DNA of 33,808 nucleotides from Acidimicrobiales bacterium (GTDB taxonomy: Bacteria; Actinomycetota; Acidimicrobiia; Acidimicrobiales; RAAP-2). Below, in pieces: positions 21,539 through 30,990 of this stretch; the stretch's first letter is position 1; each line of letters opens with the position of its first letter. The position numbers were made by a program, and so were the translations under genes. The stretch is from assembly GCA_030043315.1 (NCBI GenBank), contig JASHYA010000119.1, positions 1-33,808 of the forward strand. The letters run 5' to 3'. Under the pieces are notes generated by a model, which was not told the DNA's origin, made no database searches, and worked only from the letters and a program-made list of their open reading frames with translations.

Positions 21539-22285
21539 ATGACAGCGACTACTACGAACGTCGTCGAGGCCGCACGGGCCATCGATCTCGTCAAGGCCTA
21601 CGGTGCCGGCCAGGCTCAGGTCCACGCGTTGGCCGGGGTGTCGGTCCGCTTCGAGGCGAGCCGGTTCACCGCGGTCATGGGACCGTCGGGGTCGGGAAAG
21701 TCGACCCTCATGCACTGCATGGCCGGCCTCGACCGCCCGACCTCAGGGCAGAGTCTCATCGAAGGCACGGACCTGACTTCGCTCGGCGACGGCCGGTTGA
21801 CCGAGCTGCGCCGTGACCGGATCGGCTTCGTCTTCCAGTCCTTCAATCTGGTGCCGACCCTCACCGCGGCCGAGAACATCACCCTGCCCGTCGATCTGGC
21901 AGGTCGAAAGGTCGACAAGTCATGGTTCGATCACCTGGTCACCCAGCTCGGCCTCGCCAACCGCCTCGGTCACCGTCCCAGTGAGATGTCGGGGGGACAA
22001 CAGCAGCGCGTGGCGTGCGCCCGAGCCCTCATCAACCGTCCGGCGCTGGTCTTCGCCGACGAGCCGACCGGCAACCTCGACTCCAACGCCTCCGCAGAGC
22101 TGCTCACCTTCTTGCAGCACTCCGTCGCGGAGATGGGCCAATCGATCGTCATGGTCACCCACGACCCGCACGGCGCGTCCTTCGCCGACCGGGTGGTGTT
22201 CCTCTCGGACGGGCGGGTCGTCGACGAGCTGGAAGCCCCGACGGCGGACTCGGTCCTCGAGCGGATGCGGACCCTCGGATCCTGA
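21539..22285 (+). CDS. ABC transporter ATPase, MacB/LolD type
   Basis: This 248-residue nucleotide-binding subunit has all motifs of an active ATPase: Walker A GPSGSGKST, Q-loop FVFQSFNL, signature MSGGQQQRVACARAL, Walker B LVFADEPTGNLD and the switch His in MVTHD. PTLTAAENI after the Q-loop is typical of the MacB/LolD/FtsE group, which drives FtsX-like permeases rather than channel-type importers. The permease gene begins two bases after its stop codon, so they form one operon. ATG 21539 lacks a ribosome binding site; earlier in-frame ATGs lie in the operator-like repeat and are unlikely. It probably exports, or protects against, a peptide or lipid-active compound, with expression controlled by the divergent kinase/regulator pair. 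Confidence 0.9.
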   Translation: MTATTTNVVEAARAIDLVKAYGAGQAQVHALAGVSVRFEASRFTAVMGPSGSGKSTLMHCMAGLDRPTSGQSLIEGTDLTSLGDGRLTELRRDRIGFVFQSFNLVPTLTAAENITLPVDLAGRKVDKSWFDHLVTQLGLANRLGHRPSEMSGGQQQRVACARALINRPALVFADEPTGNLDSNASAELLTFLQHSVAEMGQSIVMVTHDPHGASFADRVVFLSDGRVVDELEAPTADSVLERMRTLGS

Positions 22286-22286
22286 C

Positions 22287-24815
22287 ATGGGACGGGTCAC
22301 CCTCAAGGGCATCCTCGCCCACAAACTGCGTCTGGCGCTCACTGCCATCGCCATCATCCTCGGCGTCACCTTCATCGCCGGGACCTATGTGCTCACCGAC
22401 ACGTTGCACGCCACCTTCGACGCCCTTGTTGGCTCCATTTACCAGAACATCGACTTCCAGGTCCGCGGCGTTGCCCAGTTCCCGACCAAGGACGCAGCCA
22501 CGGCGACACGCAACCCCATCTCCGAGTCGCTCCTCGCCACCGTCCGCAAGGTGCCGGGGGTAGAAGTGGCGGAGGGAACAGTCTCGGGATCCGTCCAGTT
22601 CGTCGCTCCGGACGGGACGCTCATCGCCAATGGCGGGGAGCCGACCCTCGGAGTGAACTTCGACCCGAACCCCCAGGTCTCCGATCTGCGAATCGTCGAA
22701 GGCCGGGCGCCTTCGGCTCCCTATGACGTCGTGATGGACGCTGCCACCGCCCAGAAGTACCACTTCCACGTCGCTCAGCGCGTGAAGATCCTCTCCGCGC
22801 TCGGGACGGACACCTTCACGATCTCGGGAATCGCCCAGTACGGCTCGGCGAACACGCTGGCCGGCGTGACCCTGGCCGGCTTCACGCTCCCAACGGCCCA
22901 GCGGCTCATGCAAGAACCCAGGCAGCTGAGCAACATCAACATCGTGACCCGGCCGGGGACCGACCAGGCAGCCGTCGGACGGGCCATCGCCCGAGTGCTG
23001 CCAAAGGGCGTGCAGGTGGTGACCGGGAAGACCGTGCTCGCCGAGCAGACCAGCTCGATCGACCAGGACCTGTCCTTCTTCTCCACCGCGCTCCTCATCT
23101 TCGCCCTGATTGCCCTCTTCGTCGGAGCCTTCACCATCTTCAACACCTTCTCGATCCTCGTCGGCCAACGCACCCGGGAGCTGGCTCTGCTCAGGGCCGT
23201 GGGCGCCACCCGCCGCCAGGTGTTCCGCTCGGTGCTGGCCGAAGCGGCGATCGTCGGGCTCCTCGCCTCGGGGATCGGGCTGGGTCTGGGCGTCCTCACT
23301 GCGCTCGGCATCGAGGAGCTCCTGCGCGGTTTCGGGATCACCCTGCCGGCAGGAGCCCTCGTCTTCGAGGCCCGCACCGTGATCGTCTCACTGGCTGTCG
23401 GCGTCGGCGTCACGGTCGTCTCTGCCCTCGGCCCGGCACGCCGCGCGGTGCGTGTCCCGCCTGTCGCCGCCCTGGGCGACCGCGAGCTCGACGCCGGGTT
23501 CCCGGCTCGACGTCGAGCGGTCGCCGGTGCCGTCCTCTTCGCCCTCGGAGTGGTCTTCCTCGCCTCCGGCCTGGCCAAGCCCGAGGTGAGCCTGGTCGGT
23601 CTCGGCGCGGCGGCCATCTTTCTCGGCGTCGCGATCCTCGCGCCGACCTTTTCACGACCGCTCGCAAGCGTCATCGGTCGCCCGTTCGTGCGGGTCCTCG
23701 GGGTAGGAGGCCGGATCGGCCGGGAGAACTCGATCCGCAACCCCCGCCGGACCGCGCAGACGGCAGCGGCGCTGATGGTGGGCATGGCGCTGGTCGCGGT
23801 GATGGCGATCTACAGCGCCTCTGCCTCGCGCTCGACCACGGGCAGCTTCGACAGCGCGGTGCGGGCGGACCTCATCGTCTCGACCACCTCGAGCGACGAG
23901 GCCGGGACCGTCAACCCGGGACTCCCGCACGTGCTCGCCTCCCTTCCCGGCGTCACCGCCTCGACGGTCGTCTACGGCGGCCAGTTCGAGGTCGGCCAGA
24001 CAGTCGAGCAGTTGAAGGCCATCTCCAGCGGAGGCCTGGCCGACACGATCATCGTCCACATGGTGAGCGGGAGCCTCGGATCGCTGCGGCACGGCAGCCT
24101 GCTCGTCGACTCCACGACGGCTCGTCGAAACCATCTCGCCGTCGGCGATCCCGTCAGGGTGAAGTTCGCCCTCAGCGGACCGACCACGATGCGTGTCGGG
24201 GGCATCTACCAGCCCAACGCGGTCATCGGCAGCTACCTCATCGGCGACGCCTTCTACCGGAGCCACTACGCCGATCCCACCCCTGGCGCTGTTCTGCTCG
24301 ACACCGACGGCAGCTCCCGGGTCGAGATGCTCGTGCGGCACGCCGTCGCCCCCTACCGCGGCCTTCAGGTCCAGACGGCCGCGGAATTCAAGAAGTCCGA
24401 GACCGCACAGGTCAACCGGGTTCTCGGGTTGGTCTACGCCCTTCTGGCGCTCGCCGTGCTCATCGCTCTCATCAGCATCGTGAACACGCTCATGCTGTCG
24501 GTGCTCGAGCGCACTCGCGAGATCGGGCTCCTGCGTGCAGTCGGCATGCGGCGCCACCAGGTCCGCACCATGATCCGTTCCGAGGCGGTGATCCTCGCCG
24601 CCTTCGGCGCCATCATCGGGTTGCTTCTCGGGGCCGGACTCGGAGTGGCCCTGGTCGCGTCCCTCGGCTCCCAGGGTGTGACGATCACCACAGTCCCAAT
24701 CGCGGAGTTGGTCGCGTTCTTCGTGCTTGCGTGCGCACTTGGTCTCGGAGCGGCGACCTGGCCGGCCCGTCGGGCGGCCCGGCTCGACGTTCTCCAGGCC
24801 ATCGCCACCAACTGA
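22287..24815 (+). CDS. ABC transporter permease with two FtsX domains
   Basis: The protein has 842 residues. It is a fused, internally repeated permease of the MacB/FtsX superfamily. TM1 (about 12-32) is followed by a large extracytoplasmic core domain (35-260) and a first FtsX domain with three helices (265-390). A second membrane segment near 455-490, a second core domain (500-700) and a final FtsX domain (about 710-840) follow. The two halves repeat the cytoplasmic coupling helix: ELALLRAVGATRRQV and EIGLLRAVGMRRHQV. This layout is common in actinobacterial transporters beside a single ATPase. The substrate is not predictable; antimicrobial peptide or lipid export are known roles of relatives. 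Confidence 0.9.
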   Translation: MGRVTLKGILAHKLRLALTAIAIILGVTFIAGTYVLTDTLHATFDALVGSIYQNIDFQVRGVAQFPTKDAATATRNPISESLLATVRKVPGVEVAEGTVSGSVQFVAPDGTLIANGGEPTLGVNFDPNPQVSDLRIVEGRAPSAPYDVVMDAATAQKYHFHVAQRVKILSALGTDTFTISGIAQYGSANTLAGVTLAGFTLPTAQRLMQEPRQLSNINIVTRPGTDQAAVGRAIARVLPKGVQVVTGKTVLAEQTSSIDQDLSFFSTALLIFALIALFVGAFTIFNTFSILVGQRTRELALLRAVGATRRQVFRSVLAEAAIVGLLASGIGLGLGVLTALGIEELLRGFGITLPAGALVFEARTVIVSLAVGVGVTVVSALGPARRAVRVPPVAALGDRELDAGFPARRRAVAGAVLFALGVVFLASGLAKPEVSLVGLGAAAIFLGVAILAPTFSRPLASVIGRPFVRVLGVGGRIGRENSIRNPRRTAQTAAALMVGMALVAVMAIYSASASRSTTGSFDSAVRADLIVSTTSSDEAGTVNPGLPHVLASLPGVTASTVVYGGQFEVGQTVEQLKAISSGGLADTIIVHMVSGSLGSLRHGSLLVDSTTARRNHLAVGDPVRVKFALSGPTTMRVGGIYQPNAVIGSYLIGDAFYRSHYADPTPGAVLLDTDGSSRVEMLVRHAVAPYRGLQVQTAAEFKKSETAQVNRVLGLVYALLALAVLIALISIVNTLMLSVLERTREIGLLRAVGMRRHQVRTMIRSEAVILAAFGAIIGLLLGAGLGVALVASLGSQGVTITTVPIAELVAFFVLACALGLGAATWPARRAARLDVLQAIATN

Positions 24816-24895
24816 CCGAAGCCAGCTCGCTCGACACAGGGCACGTGCCATTTCAGATGGACCGTCGACGAGACGGTCGCCGTCAGCCGTACGTC

Positions 24896-25363
24896 CTACG
24901 TCTCGCTTGGCTGCAGAACCTTCTCCATGAAGACACGCCGATAACCATCCTCGGTGCGCCGGTCGATCTCCCGGTAGCCGAGGTGCGAGTAAAGGGCGAC
25001 GTTCTCCGTCATGACCTCGTTGGTATAGAGGCAGAGGCGTCCGAAGCCCTGGCGTCGGGCCTCTTCCTCTGCGAAATCCAGGAGCCGCCGTCCGAGCCCG
25101 CGGCCGTGAGCGCCGGGGTGCACCGCGACGTTGTCAACGAGCAGGGCATCATCGGTAGGTATCAGGCATATGAGGCCCCTGATCGGTCGGCCGATGACCC
25201 ACACTTCGCTCGCCTGGATGTGCGGTCGCACGTCTTCGAGCATCGGGGCCGGTGCACGGTCCATGCGGGCCAGGTACTTGCTGTAGGCAGCGTTGACGAT
25301 CTCCCGTAGCGCGGGCAGATCGAGTTCCGTGGCCGGACGTGGATCAGTGCGTCGTTCCGCCAC
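24896..25363 (-). CDS. GNAT-family N-acetyltransferase
   Basis: The protein has 155 residues, one complete GNAT domain. Strand 4 and the acetyl-CoA pyrophosphate loop read LLVDNVAVHPGAHGRGLGRR, containing the Q/R-x-x-G-x-G/A-type motif as H-G-R-G-L-G. LYTNEVMTENVALYSHLGY is the familiar C-terminal segment that follows. The acceptor substrate cannot be predicted. GTG 25363 has no ribosome binding site, but CATACT lies six bases upstream, the same geometry as the kinase gene, so it is probably leaderless. The gene converges on the ABC permease gene, 80 bases between stops, and is unrelated to it in function as far as can be seen. Confidence 0.86.
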   Translation of the reverse strand: MAERRTDPRPATELDLPALREIVNAAYSKYLARMDRAPAPMLEDVRPHIQASEVWVIGRPIRGLICLIPTDDALLVDNVAVHPGAHGRGLGRRLLDFAEEEARRQGFGRLCLYTNEVMTENVALYSHLGYREIDRRTEDGYRRVFMEKVLQPSET

Positions 25364-25369
25364 TCGAAC

Positions 25370-25375
25370 AGTATG
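25370..25375 (-). promoter_or_regulatory. -10 box of the GNAT gene, leaderless start
   Basis: CATACT on the minus strand ends six bases before GTG 25363. It matches TATAAT at four of six positions and would place the transcript start at the start codon. This explains the missing ribosome binding site. Confidence 0.4.
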
Positions 25376-25616
25376 TCCGCGCGCGGCTCAGGACCGCCTC
25401 ACCGCCGTGCACGGAATGTCCAAGTCCACGAAGATCCGCGATTGACGAGCGTGGCTTCTCGTAGGCCTGATGCGGCGTGCTCCTGAGATTGGAGCGAAAT
25501 CGAGCAAGCCACGAGCTGCAGAGCGGTCACCGCCGTTTCCGCCACCGACCACGGCTCGCCGTGGACCCGGAGACCACCAACCGTTGTGCGCCATCGAGGC
25601 GAGTCAACAGGGCCTG

Positions 25617-26165
25617 TCAGCCACGAACCCCTTCAACGCAGTCCTTGAGCCGGCGAAGATCCCCGTCCAAGTCCGAACCTCGTTCACGGTGACCCGGGTT
25701 GAACCAGTACAGGAAGATCTCGAAGCCTCGGGAGAGGCGGCGAATTTGGTAAGTCTCACGCACCTCGGTCCCGTCGCCCTCTGCCGAAAGCTCGATCCGC
25801 CAGTCGGTTGAGTCCGGGTAGAGGCGAGAAGGCAGCGTCCGCCAACCGAGAATCCGGCCGGCTTGGACGTCGGTCACTTCGTTCTCCCGCGTCCAACGGC
25901 GAAAGCCGCGCCGATTGTGGCCGCGGAACCTGGCTCCTGGTGCCACACGGTTGAAGGGACTGATCCATTCACATCCGGCCGCTTCGCAGCTCCAGACCGT
26001 TTGGCGGCCGATGTCAACGACGGTCTCCCAGACCTCCTCGGGAGAGGCGTCGATGTGGACGGCGGCGGTCGCAGTTCGGGCCAGGCGCATGCCGCGATGC
26101 CCCCGATCCTGTGCCTCGTCCGTCGCTTCCGGATCGCCCGTCGTCCTCTCCTTTTGATGGAACAT
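25617..26165 (-). CDS. SRPBCC-fold (polyketide cyclase/dehydrase-like) protein
   Basis: The product has 182 residues. After a hydrophilic N-terminal 25 residues it reads TAAVHIDASPEEVWETVVDI, the standard opening of the SRPBCC (START-like) fold. NRVAPGARFRGHNRRG, VQAGRILGWRT and GDGTEVRETYQIRR strands follow, then a long C-terminal helix. The fold binds hydrophobic ligands in a deep cavity; actinobacteria have many such proteins of unknown role. ATG 26165 is used; GGTGGA is close to it. Other in-frame ATGs are 26186 and 26090, the latter starting just before the fold. The gene stands alone, downstream of the ABC binding-protein gene on the same strand. Confidence 0.78.
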   Translation of the reverse strand: MFHQKERTTGDPEATDEAQDRGHRGMRLARTATAAVHIDASPEEVWETVVDIGRQTVWSCEAAGCEWISPFNRVAPGARFRGHNRRGFRRWTRENEVTDVQAGRILGWRTLPSRLYPDSTDWRIELSAEGDGTEVRETYQIRRLSRGFEIFLYWFNPGHRERGSDLDGDLRRLKDCVEGVRG

Positions 26166-26288
26166 GATTCCACCATCACGATCCATTCTGAGACCGTCAA
26201 TGCTGTGACCGTGACCCCCCACCGGAGCGCGAGACGCCGGCGGTTCGGCGAGGCGCTTACGTCGTCGCGCCCCCTCGTGCCCGGCCGC

Positions 26289-28220
26289 CTAGGTCCAGTG
26301 CAGTGTCGCCGGTGTGGTGTTGTCCGATGGGCTGAGCGGCGGGTGAGCGATGCCCTTGTGGATCTCGGCGACTGTGACCATCTCCGGCTGCCAGATGTCC
26401 GGGAGCTCCTTGGCGATCAGGTTCTCATACTTCGTGAAGTCCGTCTTGCTTGTAACCGTGATCGTGTCCTCGATGAGCTTGTTCACGGTCGGTGTTGTGA
26501 AGCTCGGGTAGTTCGACTCCGCGTCCTTGGCGAAGAGGTTCTGACCGCTCGGATAGACCGTGCCGCCATAGTCCCACCCGAGCCCGACCGCAGCGAACTG
26601 CCAGCTGCAGCCGCGCGGGCATGGGGTCGAGGAGCCAACGATCGTGTCGAAGGTCTGGCCGATGAGGTTCATCCGGATCCCCGCCCCCTCCCAGCTGGAG
26701 CGCTCCGCGTCCGTGACGTTCTTGATCGCCGCTGTGCCAGACGCGTACCGCATTGTGAACTCGAGCTTCGTTCCCGCGGCGATCCCCGCACCGCAGTGGC
26801 CGGCGCCCGTACCCGGCTTCTCGCACGTGCTCACCCCGCCGGGCACGACCTTCCATCCATGGGACGTGAGCAACGCCTTGGCATGCTTGGGGTTGTAGGG
26901 ATATGGATTGGACGCCTCGTACGACGAGGAGTACGCGTTCCGTGGCCAGACCGGGACTGCCCCGTAGTCGGGCACGCCATACCCCTTCTCCAGGGTGTCG
27001 ATGTACAGCTTCTGTGTGATGAGCGATTGGAGCGCCTGGCGGACGTAGAGCTGGCGGAGCAGTGCACCGGCCGCTCCACTGTTGGCCGTCGACCGCTCGT
27101 TCTCCACGATCGCGTTGAAACCCCATTCGTAGACGGGTTTGAGCGTGTATGTGCGCGCCAGACGCGGGTTGTTCGCGCCAGGCTTCAGTGTCTGTGTCGG
27201 ACGCGACGGCGCTTTGGCAGGGGACGTGATCTCTGTCCGGGGGATGTAGTAGGCGACGTCGATCGACCCCTGCACGAGCGCCGAGTACTCGGCAGAGGCT
27301 GTCGTGAACGGCTCCTCGATGAACTCCTTGTAGGTCGGCTTGTTCGGGCCTGAATATGTGTCGTTCCGCACCATGACCACCGGCTCTGTCGGCCCGAACG
27401 ACTTGAGCTTCCAGGGACCGTCCACGATCTTCCAGAGGGGATTCGTGGCGTACGTCGCCAGCGCGTTGGTCGACGCGCTCGGGTTTGTGGGGTTCAGCCC
27501 CGATTGCTCTGAAAGGAAGTCGTACACGGCCTTGCACGCCGCGTTCGCGGTCCCGTACGGCGCGGTCGCGCAGTGCGCCGATCCGGCAGACGCGCCGGCC
27601 GACGTCTTTGTCCACGCGAGTGGGATGGGAACGATCGTCGACAACTCGTCACTGAGGAGCCACTGAACGTTGAAGGCGCGGTCGAAGGTGAACGTGAACG
27701 AGGTGGAACTTGTGACTTTGAAGCTCTTCACGCTTGTCGGCATCGACAGGCCTCCTGGGAACCACTCGGCGAAGCTTGATGGCTTTTGGTGCCAGAGGTT
27801 CATCCAGAAGAGCACATCTGTCGCAGTGACCTTGGTCCCGTTCGACCACGAGTATTTCTTGAGGGTGATCTTGACCGTCCTGCCACCGTTTGACGTCACC
27901 GGCAGGTTGGCTATCGACAGCGCCTCGTCGAGTGTCGGCTTGCCGTTCTTCCCGTACCAATAGAGCGGGCGGTACATGAAATTGTCGAACTCGTCCCCGT
28001 TCGGGACCGTGTTGTAAGCGACTGTGACGAAGGGGAAGATGTAATTCGGCGCTTGGCCGGGCTTCTCGGCGAAGGTGATGACGTTCTTGTTCACGGAGGA
28101 TGCGGCACGCTTCTGCGAAGCGGCCGCGACCGAGACGCCGGCGGCTACGGACCCGGCCGCGAGCAAGGCTCCGACCCCGCTCCAGAGCACTGCACCCCGT
28201 ACGCGCTTCGAAATTTGCAC
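26289..28220 (-). CDS. Peptide/solute ABC transporter substrate-binding protein (SBP_bac_5)
   Basis: The protein has 643 residues, secreted. The N-terminal signal peptide has a basic start (QISKRVRG) and a long Ala/Gly/Val core. It lacks a lipobox Cys, so it is not a lipoprotein. The mature part follows the DppA/OppA family: TFAEKPGQAPNYIFPF, FMYRPLYWYGKNGKPTLD, WSNGTKVTATDVLFWMNLW and GPWKLKSFGPTEPVVMVRND. Three Cys pairs may form disulfides. Such proteins capture oligopeptides or other solutes for an ABC importer, but no permease or ATPase gene is nearby, so it is an orphan here. GTG 28220 has AAGGGGGG at nine bases. A TTGACA promoter lies upstream. Confidence 0.86.
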   Translation of the reverse strand: MQISKRVRGAVLWSGVGALLAAGSVAAGVSVAAASQKRAASSVNKNVITFAEKPGQAPNYIFPFVTVAYNTVPNGDEFDNFMYRPLYWYGKNGKPTLDEALSIANLPVTSNGGRTVKITLKKYSWSNGTKVTATDVLFWMNLWHQKPSSFAEWFPGGLSMPTSVKSFKVTSSTSFTFTFDRAFNVQWLLSDELSTIVPIPLAWTKTSAGASAGSAHCATAPYGTANAACKAVYDFLSEQSGLNPTNPSASTNALATYATNPLWKIVDGPWKLKSFGPTEPVVMVRNDTYSGPNKPTYKEFIEEPFTTASAEYSALVQGSIDVAYYIPRTEITSPAKAPSRPTQTLKPGANNPRLARTYTLKPVYEWGFNAIVENERSTANSGAAGALLRQLYVRQALQSLITQKLYIDTLEKGYGVPDYGAVPVWPRNAYSSSYEASNPYPYNPKHAKALLTSHGWKVVPGGVSTCEKPGTGAGHCGAGIAAGTKLEFTMRYASGTAAIKNVTDAERSSWEGAGIRMNLIGQTFDTIVGSSTPCPRGCSWQFAAVGLGWDYGGTVYPSGQNLFAKDAESNYPSFTTPTVNKLIEDTITVTSKTDFTKYENLIAKELPDIWQPEMVTVAEIHKGIAHPPLSPSDNTTPATLHWT

Positions 28221-28301
28221 GGTCGTGGTCCCCCCTTGAGTAGGCGACGGCGTGGGCGCACACCTGGAGAGGGCCACAACGCCGCAGTTTTGATGTTTGA
28301 T

Positions 28302-28331
28302 ATGTTTGCTCAGACGAAAGAAGCCTGTCAA
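28302..28331 (-). promoter_or_regulatory. Promoter of the binding-protein gene
   Basis: A perfect TTGACA (28326-28331, minus strand) is followed after 18 bases by AAACAT (28302-28307) in an A/T-rich stretch unusual for this window. The -10 match is weak, so the exact -10 is uncertain. It leaves about 75 bases of leader before GTG 28220. Confidence 0.42.
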
Positions 28332-28393
28332 GCGCCCCGCAGGCTCCGTGCGGCTGTCGGCCCGGCCCTGACCGTGCTGGCAGGATCGGGTCC

Positions 28394-29332
28394 GTGATCG
28401 ACGCGCATCACCACCTGTGGGACCCCGTCCTTCGTGAATACGACTGGCTCATGGGTGGCCAGGCGTGGGCCACCGAAGAGGAGCTGGGCAGACTGCGCAG
28501 ACGTTCCACGCTCGCCGAGCTCGCCCCCCTCGCGGTCGGAGCCGGCGTGACCCGGACGGTGGTCATCCAGACCGTGAACGACGGGTGGGAGACCCGCGAC
28601 CTCCTGGGGCTCGCCGCCGGGATCGGGTACAACGGAGCCCCGACCGCGGGCTCCGCGGGCGACGGTCTGCTCGCCGGGGTCGTGGGGTGGGTGGACGTGA
28701 CCGGTCCCGGCGTGCGCGACGCGGTGGCTCGGCTCCGGGCAGAACCCGGCGGTTCGTTCCTGTGCGGGATACGACACCCACTGCTCAACGAGGCTGATCC
28801 GACATGGTTGGTCAGCCCCCAGGTGCTGAACGGGTTGCGCGCCCTGGGGGAGGAGCGACTCTGCTTCGACGTGGTCGCCTTCCCTCTCCAGCTGAGGGCA
28901 GCGGTGACCGCAGCTCAGAGTCTGCCGGAGCTGAGCTTCGTGCTCGATCACATGGGTAACCCACCGGTCGGGTCCGAGGAACGAGCCACGACGGACGGCT
29001 GGACCCAAGCGATCCGCAGCCTCGGCGCACTGCCGAACGTGACGTGCAAGCTCTCGGGCACGCACAGCGCATCGGCCAGCGCCGACGAGCTGCGCCCCTC
29101 CTTCGAGGCGGTGCTGGAAGCCTTCGGGCCGGACCGGCTCATGTTCGGCTCCGACTGGCCCGTCTCCTCCCTTTCCGCGCCCTACGACGAGGTCTGCCGC
29201 ATGTACCGGGAGGTCACTTCGGACCTGTCGAGCGCTGAGCAGGCGGCCATCTTCGAACACAACGCACGCCGGGTGTACGGGTTGGCGCCGTCGGGCGGCG
29301 ACGCAGCCCCAGCAGCGGGGTCCGATTCCTGA
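28394..29332 (+). CDS. COG3618-type amidohydrolase (lactonase-like TIM barrel)
   Basis: The protein has 312 residues of the amidohydrolase-2 family, close to L-fucono-lactonase/2-pyrone-dicarboxylate lactonase-like enzymes. The N-terminus MIDAHHHLWDP has the metal-binding or catalytic His cluster. FVLDHMGNPP and LMFGSDWPVSSL carry the conserved His and Asp at the ends of later barrel strands. Family members open lactones or hydrolyse related rings; the substrate is not known. GTG 28394 has AGGATCGGG upstream. It is divergent from the ABC binding protein gene (173 bases apart) and converges on another amidohydrolase, so the three may serve one catabolic purpose. That is inference. Confidence 0.83.
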   Translation: MIDAHHHLWDPVLREYDWLMGGQAWATEEELGRLRRRSTLAELAPLAVGAGVTRTVVIQTVNDGWETRDLLGLAAGIGYNGAPTAGSAGDGLLAGVVGWVDVTGPGVRDAVARLRAEPGGSFLCGIRHPLLNEADPTWLVSPQVLNGLRALGEERLCFDVVAFPLQLRAAVTAAQSLPELSFVLDHMGNPPVGSEERATTDGWTQAIRSLGALPNVTCKLSGTHSASASADELRPSFEAVLEAFGPDRLMFGSDWPVSSLSAPYDEVCRMYREVTSDLSSAEQAAIFEHNARRVYGLAPSGGDAAPAAGSDS

Positions 29333-29432
29333 GGGCATCACAACGACCATCGGCCCACCGGTCCCTCGAGCTGAAAGCGCCGGAGCGACGCCCTTGGACG
29401 TCGACCAGGTTTCGCTCCTCGAAGGACCTGCG

Positions 29433-30686
29433 TTATCGCCGCGCTCGGTCAGATCCCGTCGGCGTGCGCACCGACGCGCCGAAGGAGAGGACTTGTCCAC
29501 GCGCGACAACCACCCGCGGCCTGCTGTACGCGTCCACGTCGGTGAGGGGGTTCCCGGCAAGAGCCACAAGATCGGCCGCAAGCCCCGGGCGGATCGAACC
29601 CGTTACCTCTGCGAGCCCGATCGCGTCAGCGGCGAGCGTCGTGGCCGAAGCAAGCGTTTGGCGTGGGTCCATTCCGATCGCGTCGAAGACCTTGAGCCCC
29701 TCGGCATACATCTCGGGAGTCGTGGTGGGAAGTCCCATGTCCGTTCCCGCGACGAGTCGGACACCGAGTTCGTGCAGTCGCCGGAGGTTCGCCAGGGCGA
29801 TATCCCTGGGCGCCCACGGGACACCGATCGTAAGCCAGTAGTTGTTCACAGTCGGCACGACGGGAGTACCGCGCTCCGCGATCGCCCGAACAAGATCTTC
29901 GTCGAGTACAGCGTGCGGACTGGCCGCGAACGTGCAATGTTCGATGGTATCCACACCCGCCTCGAATGCCACTGCGATGGCTTCGCGGTTCTGGCAGTGC
30001 GCCGCAACCGGCAGGTCGTACCGGTGCGCCTCGTCGACGATCGTGCGCATCTCATTGAGGGTGAAAAGGGGAAAGTACGGAGCCTTGCCCTCCGACCGGC
30101 GAAAGTTCGCGAACCCGCCCGACGCCATCACCTTCACCCAGTCGGAACCGTCTTTGACTAGCTGGCGTACGGCTCGACGCAGCGCCACTGTGTCATCACA
30201 CTCGATACCGATCCGATGGCCATGTCCACCCGTCACCGTGATCGGGCGGTTGGCGACGAGCAGCCGCGGGCCGAAAATCTCTCCGCGATTGATGGCGTCA
30301 CGTACTTCGGAACCGAGAGTGAATGGTCCTCCTAGGTCTCGAACCGTCGTCACGCCGACACGCAAGAACCTCTGGACATTCGACACAATTTGCAACAGCA
30401 GCGTCGTCAGATCGTCGGAGGAGTCTCGCCGCAAGAGCAACGTGGCAAGATCAAGGGAAGAGTTCAGATCTAGGTGGGGGCTCGCGTCGCTACTGAGGTG
30501 GACGTGCGTGTCGATAAATCCGGGTACGACGGTCAGCTCACCAAGCTCGACATCGACAGCCAACTCGTCGCAATCTGGACCCACCGAGACGATGACACCG
30601 TCTTCGACCACCACGAAGCAGTTTTCGAGCGGAACGAGGTCGTCTCCGGCGATGACGGTGTCCGCCCGCAACACCGTGCGCCTCAT
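29433..30686 (-). CDS. Imidazolonepropionase-like metal-dependent amidohydrolase
   Basis: The protein has 417 residues of the amidohydrolase superfamily (COG1228). It has a composite N- and C-terminal beta-sandwich and a metallo-TIM barrel. Metal and catalytic residues are visible: His61 and His63 (DTHVHL), Lys185 (WVKVMASGG) as the likely carboxylated bridge, His230 (AAHCQ), His250 (IEHCT) and Asp316 (GTDMG). The set predicts a binuclear centre, as in the prolidase-like and aryldialkylphosphatase-like members of this group. The substrate could be an amide, peptide or lactam. ATG 30686 fits the family start, MRRTVLRADTVIAGD; no strong ribosome binding site is seen. It converges on the COG3618 hydrolase gene, with 100 bases between. 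Confidence 0.84.
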   Translation of the reverse strand: MRRTVLRADTVIAGDDLVPLENCFVVVEDGVIVSVGPDCDELAVDVELGELTVVPGFIDTHVHLSSDASPHLDLNSSLDLATLLLRRDSSDDLTTLLLQIVSNVQRFLRVGVTTVRDLGGPFTLGSEVRDAINRGEIFGPRLLVANRPITVTGGHGHRIGIECDDTVALRRAVRQLVKDGSDWVKVMASGGFANFRRSEGKAPYFPLFTLNEMRTIVDEAHRYDLPVAAHCQNREAIAVAFEAGVDTIEHCTFAASPHAVLDEDLVRAIAERGTPVVPTVNNYWLTIGVPWAPRDIALANLRRLHELGVRLVAGTDMGLPTTTPEMYAEGLKVFDAIGMDPRQTLASATTLAADAIGLAEVTGSIRPGLAADLVALAGNPLTDVDAYSRPRVVVARGQVLSFGASVRTPTGSDRARR

Positions 30687-30990
30687 CGGGCCCAACCCAT
30701 CTCTGCGCCGTATGGACTGGAAGTCTTGTCGACTGCATTGACCGTCATAGCAGAACAACCAGCCTGCTCGGCGGGGGATCCGAACGGACACGGTGCCTCG
30801 TACTCAGAGCGGTTGCTGGCGAACATGGATCCCCACTCGTATCTGGGAAGGTTGATCGAGTGCAACGTAGGCCGGTCCGACGAAGAGGGCAAGCAGCCCC
30901 AACCTCGATATCCGGTCCAACCCCCCTGCCAACGTGATGCGCGTTCATCCGCGAGCACCTCGTGGTGGCTCAGGAAGACCGGGCTCCGGG
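30687..30990. other. Stretch without a recognisable gene
   Basis: Short frames exist on both strands but none has a ribosome binding site together with a protein-like composition. It may contain the promoter of the amidohydrolase gene, and possibly decayed downstream sequence of the toxin-like gene that starts at 31050. Confidence 0.4.

Noticed and set aside
25388-25594. A 68-codon minus-strand frame between the GNAT and SRPBCC genes
   Set aside because: No ribosome binding site, no recognised family and a low-complexity start; not enough to call a gene.
25863-27353. A 496-codon plus-strand frame across the SRPBCC and ABC binding-protein genes
   Set aside because: It is the complement of clearly supported genes, has no domain and no ribosome binding site.
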